Shown: positions 63,219-64,000 of the stretch, in pieces
Layout: the number at the start of each line of letters is the position of its first letter
Position numbering within the stretch: position 1 is the first letter of the stretch
Assembly: GCF_000524195.1 (NCBI RefSeq)
Contig: NW_020170522.1
Span: 64,780 to 128,779, forward strand
DNA: 64,000 nucleotides
Reading direction: 5' to 3'
Origin: Echinococcus granulosus
Lineage: Eukaryota; Platyhelminthes; Cestoda; Cyclophyllidea; Taeniidae
The notes under the pieces: model-generated
Told to the model about the DNA's origin: nothing
Databases searched by the model: none
The model's input: the letters and a program-made list of their open reading frames with translations, nothing else
Made by a program: the position numbers and the translations under genes

Positions 63219-64000
63219 CTGCCAGCGTTTTCCTTACCTCTTGTGGGTCCAAAAGGCACAGGGTCAATCAAATCGTGTGTCTGCATTGCCTATGCAGAGC
63301 AAAGCGAAGTTCTTTTTGCCGGACATGCAGACGGTCACATCAGCGCCTGCAATTTCGTCTGGAAACGTCAATGCGCAGCGTGGCTCGCTCATCCCCAATC
63401 TCAGGTCTCGAAACCCCTTTTTATCTTACATTCTGTATGCTTATTTCATTCCAGCACAAAGTCTTACCGGTTTCTATTTTCAGGTCATCGGCTTGTCTGT
63501 AGCCCCTTGGAAAGCGGTGACGCGTGAAGCCTGTCTCATCTCTCAGGGTAGAGATGGCAAAATTCGGTTTTGGGATACTGATCTAACCCCCTCTCCTAGT
63601 ATGGCCAAATTCTTTTATGATTTTAATGAATATTTATTCTAATAATTTTCAATCGCATCCAAGAGCCCCTGCTAGAAGTAGTTTGCTGCCAGTACACTCT
63701 CTGTCCCTTCAACATCTGGCAACCTAGCAGCAATCTCCACACTGATCGCTACCTCGTCTACGTTGGAGTGGATGAGGAGGACGCCTCCACAGTCAACCTA
63801 GAGGCGATTCGATCGCTAGACAGTTTGACTATCTGCTCCGTAGATGCAAGTCAAATCTCCCGGCTGGGCATGTGTATGGCACTGAGTGGAGTCACTTGTG
63901 ACGGAACCTGTTACTTTTTGGGTGGATTTGAGGCAGGCTGTGTGGTGCTTTTTGTGGAGGGCAGACAGGTGGCTCGAGTCTCACCTCTCTCGCCATCAGA
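63219..64000 (+). CDS. GNB1L: GNB1L-like WD-repeat protein (partial, runs off window)
   Basis: Guanine nucleotide-binding protein beta subunit-like 1, a WD40 propeller protein; in human cells it acts with TTI/TTT-type chaperones of PIKK kinases, and in other fungi and animals related proteins act in diphthamide synthesis (recalled family knowledge). Exons seen: 63219-63404, 63484-63598, 63664 onward (open at the window edge). Motifs in order: GPKGTGSIKSCVCIAY, VLFAGHADGHI, CAAWLAHPQSQ, ISQGRDGKIRFWD, which matches the SQGRDLKLCLWD segment of GNB1L, then SRLGMCMAL and FLGGFEAGCVVLF, matching LGMPMCL and LAGYEDGSVVLW. The first coding exon and the 3' end are outside what I can see. Less specific WD proteins are the alternative. 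Confidence 0.82.

Overview
The window is eukaryotic and reads as flatworm DNA, most likely a tapeworm (Cestoda, probably a taeniid such as Taenia or Echinococcus). Reasons: conserved animal proteins are split by very short introns (about 32 to 39 nt) near their 5' ends, mixed with kilobase introns further in; neighbouring genes have short intergenic gaps; and four insertions of one miniature LTR retrotransposon (TRIM) family are present, which recalls the TRIM family described from taeniids. Species assignment is inference. All exon models were built by reading splice sites and checking that frame closes; no search was run.

Layout. 1-2980: repeat-rich DNA with three or more copies of one dispersed repeat, the last running into the 3' end of the first gene. 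2872-4277 (-): DPH2, diphthamide synthesis. 5153-6740 (+): S-adenosylmethionine synthetase, 401 aa, 7 exons, divergent from DPH2. 6741-13383: gene-free, holding an old full-length TRIM (8938-9909) and two solo LTRs in opposite orientation (12251-12448, 12576-12768). 13384-33007 (+): Miro/RHOT mitochondrial GTPase, 13 exons, 801 aa. 33312 to about 41042 (-): a Treslin/TICRR-like replication initiation factor, convergent with Miro. 42451-43055 (-): ribosomal protein L11. 43469-44389: a full TRIM with a tRNA-Leu-type primer site and an assembly gap inside its 3' LTR. 45774-49383 (+): RPRD1-type CID protein. 49842-54045 (-): a 7TM receptor-like protein, convergent with RPRD1. 56545-59919 (+): an unrecognised intronless 1124-aa basic protein. 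61259-62349 (+): kappaB-Ras (NKIRAS). 63219-64000 (+): GNB1L WD-repeat protein, cut off by the window end.

The genes are mostly unrelated housekeeping genes rather than an operon. Two loose links exist: SAM synthetase makes the SAM that the diphthamide pathway (DPH1/DPH2) consumes, and the two genes sit head to head across 875 bp. The most interesting content is (i) the Treslin-like gene, which keeps both CDK-site motifs known to dock TopBP1, has a duplicated C-terminal exon and four T-P-R-K motifs, but shows no N-terminal region before the next gene; (ii) the TRIM family, each copy with perfect 4-bp target duplications; and (iii) an ambiguous 33-nt intron in SAM synthetase that decides whether a catalytic-motif proline is present.
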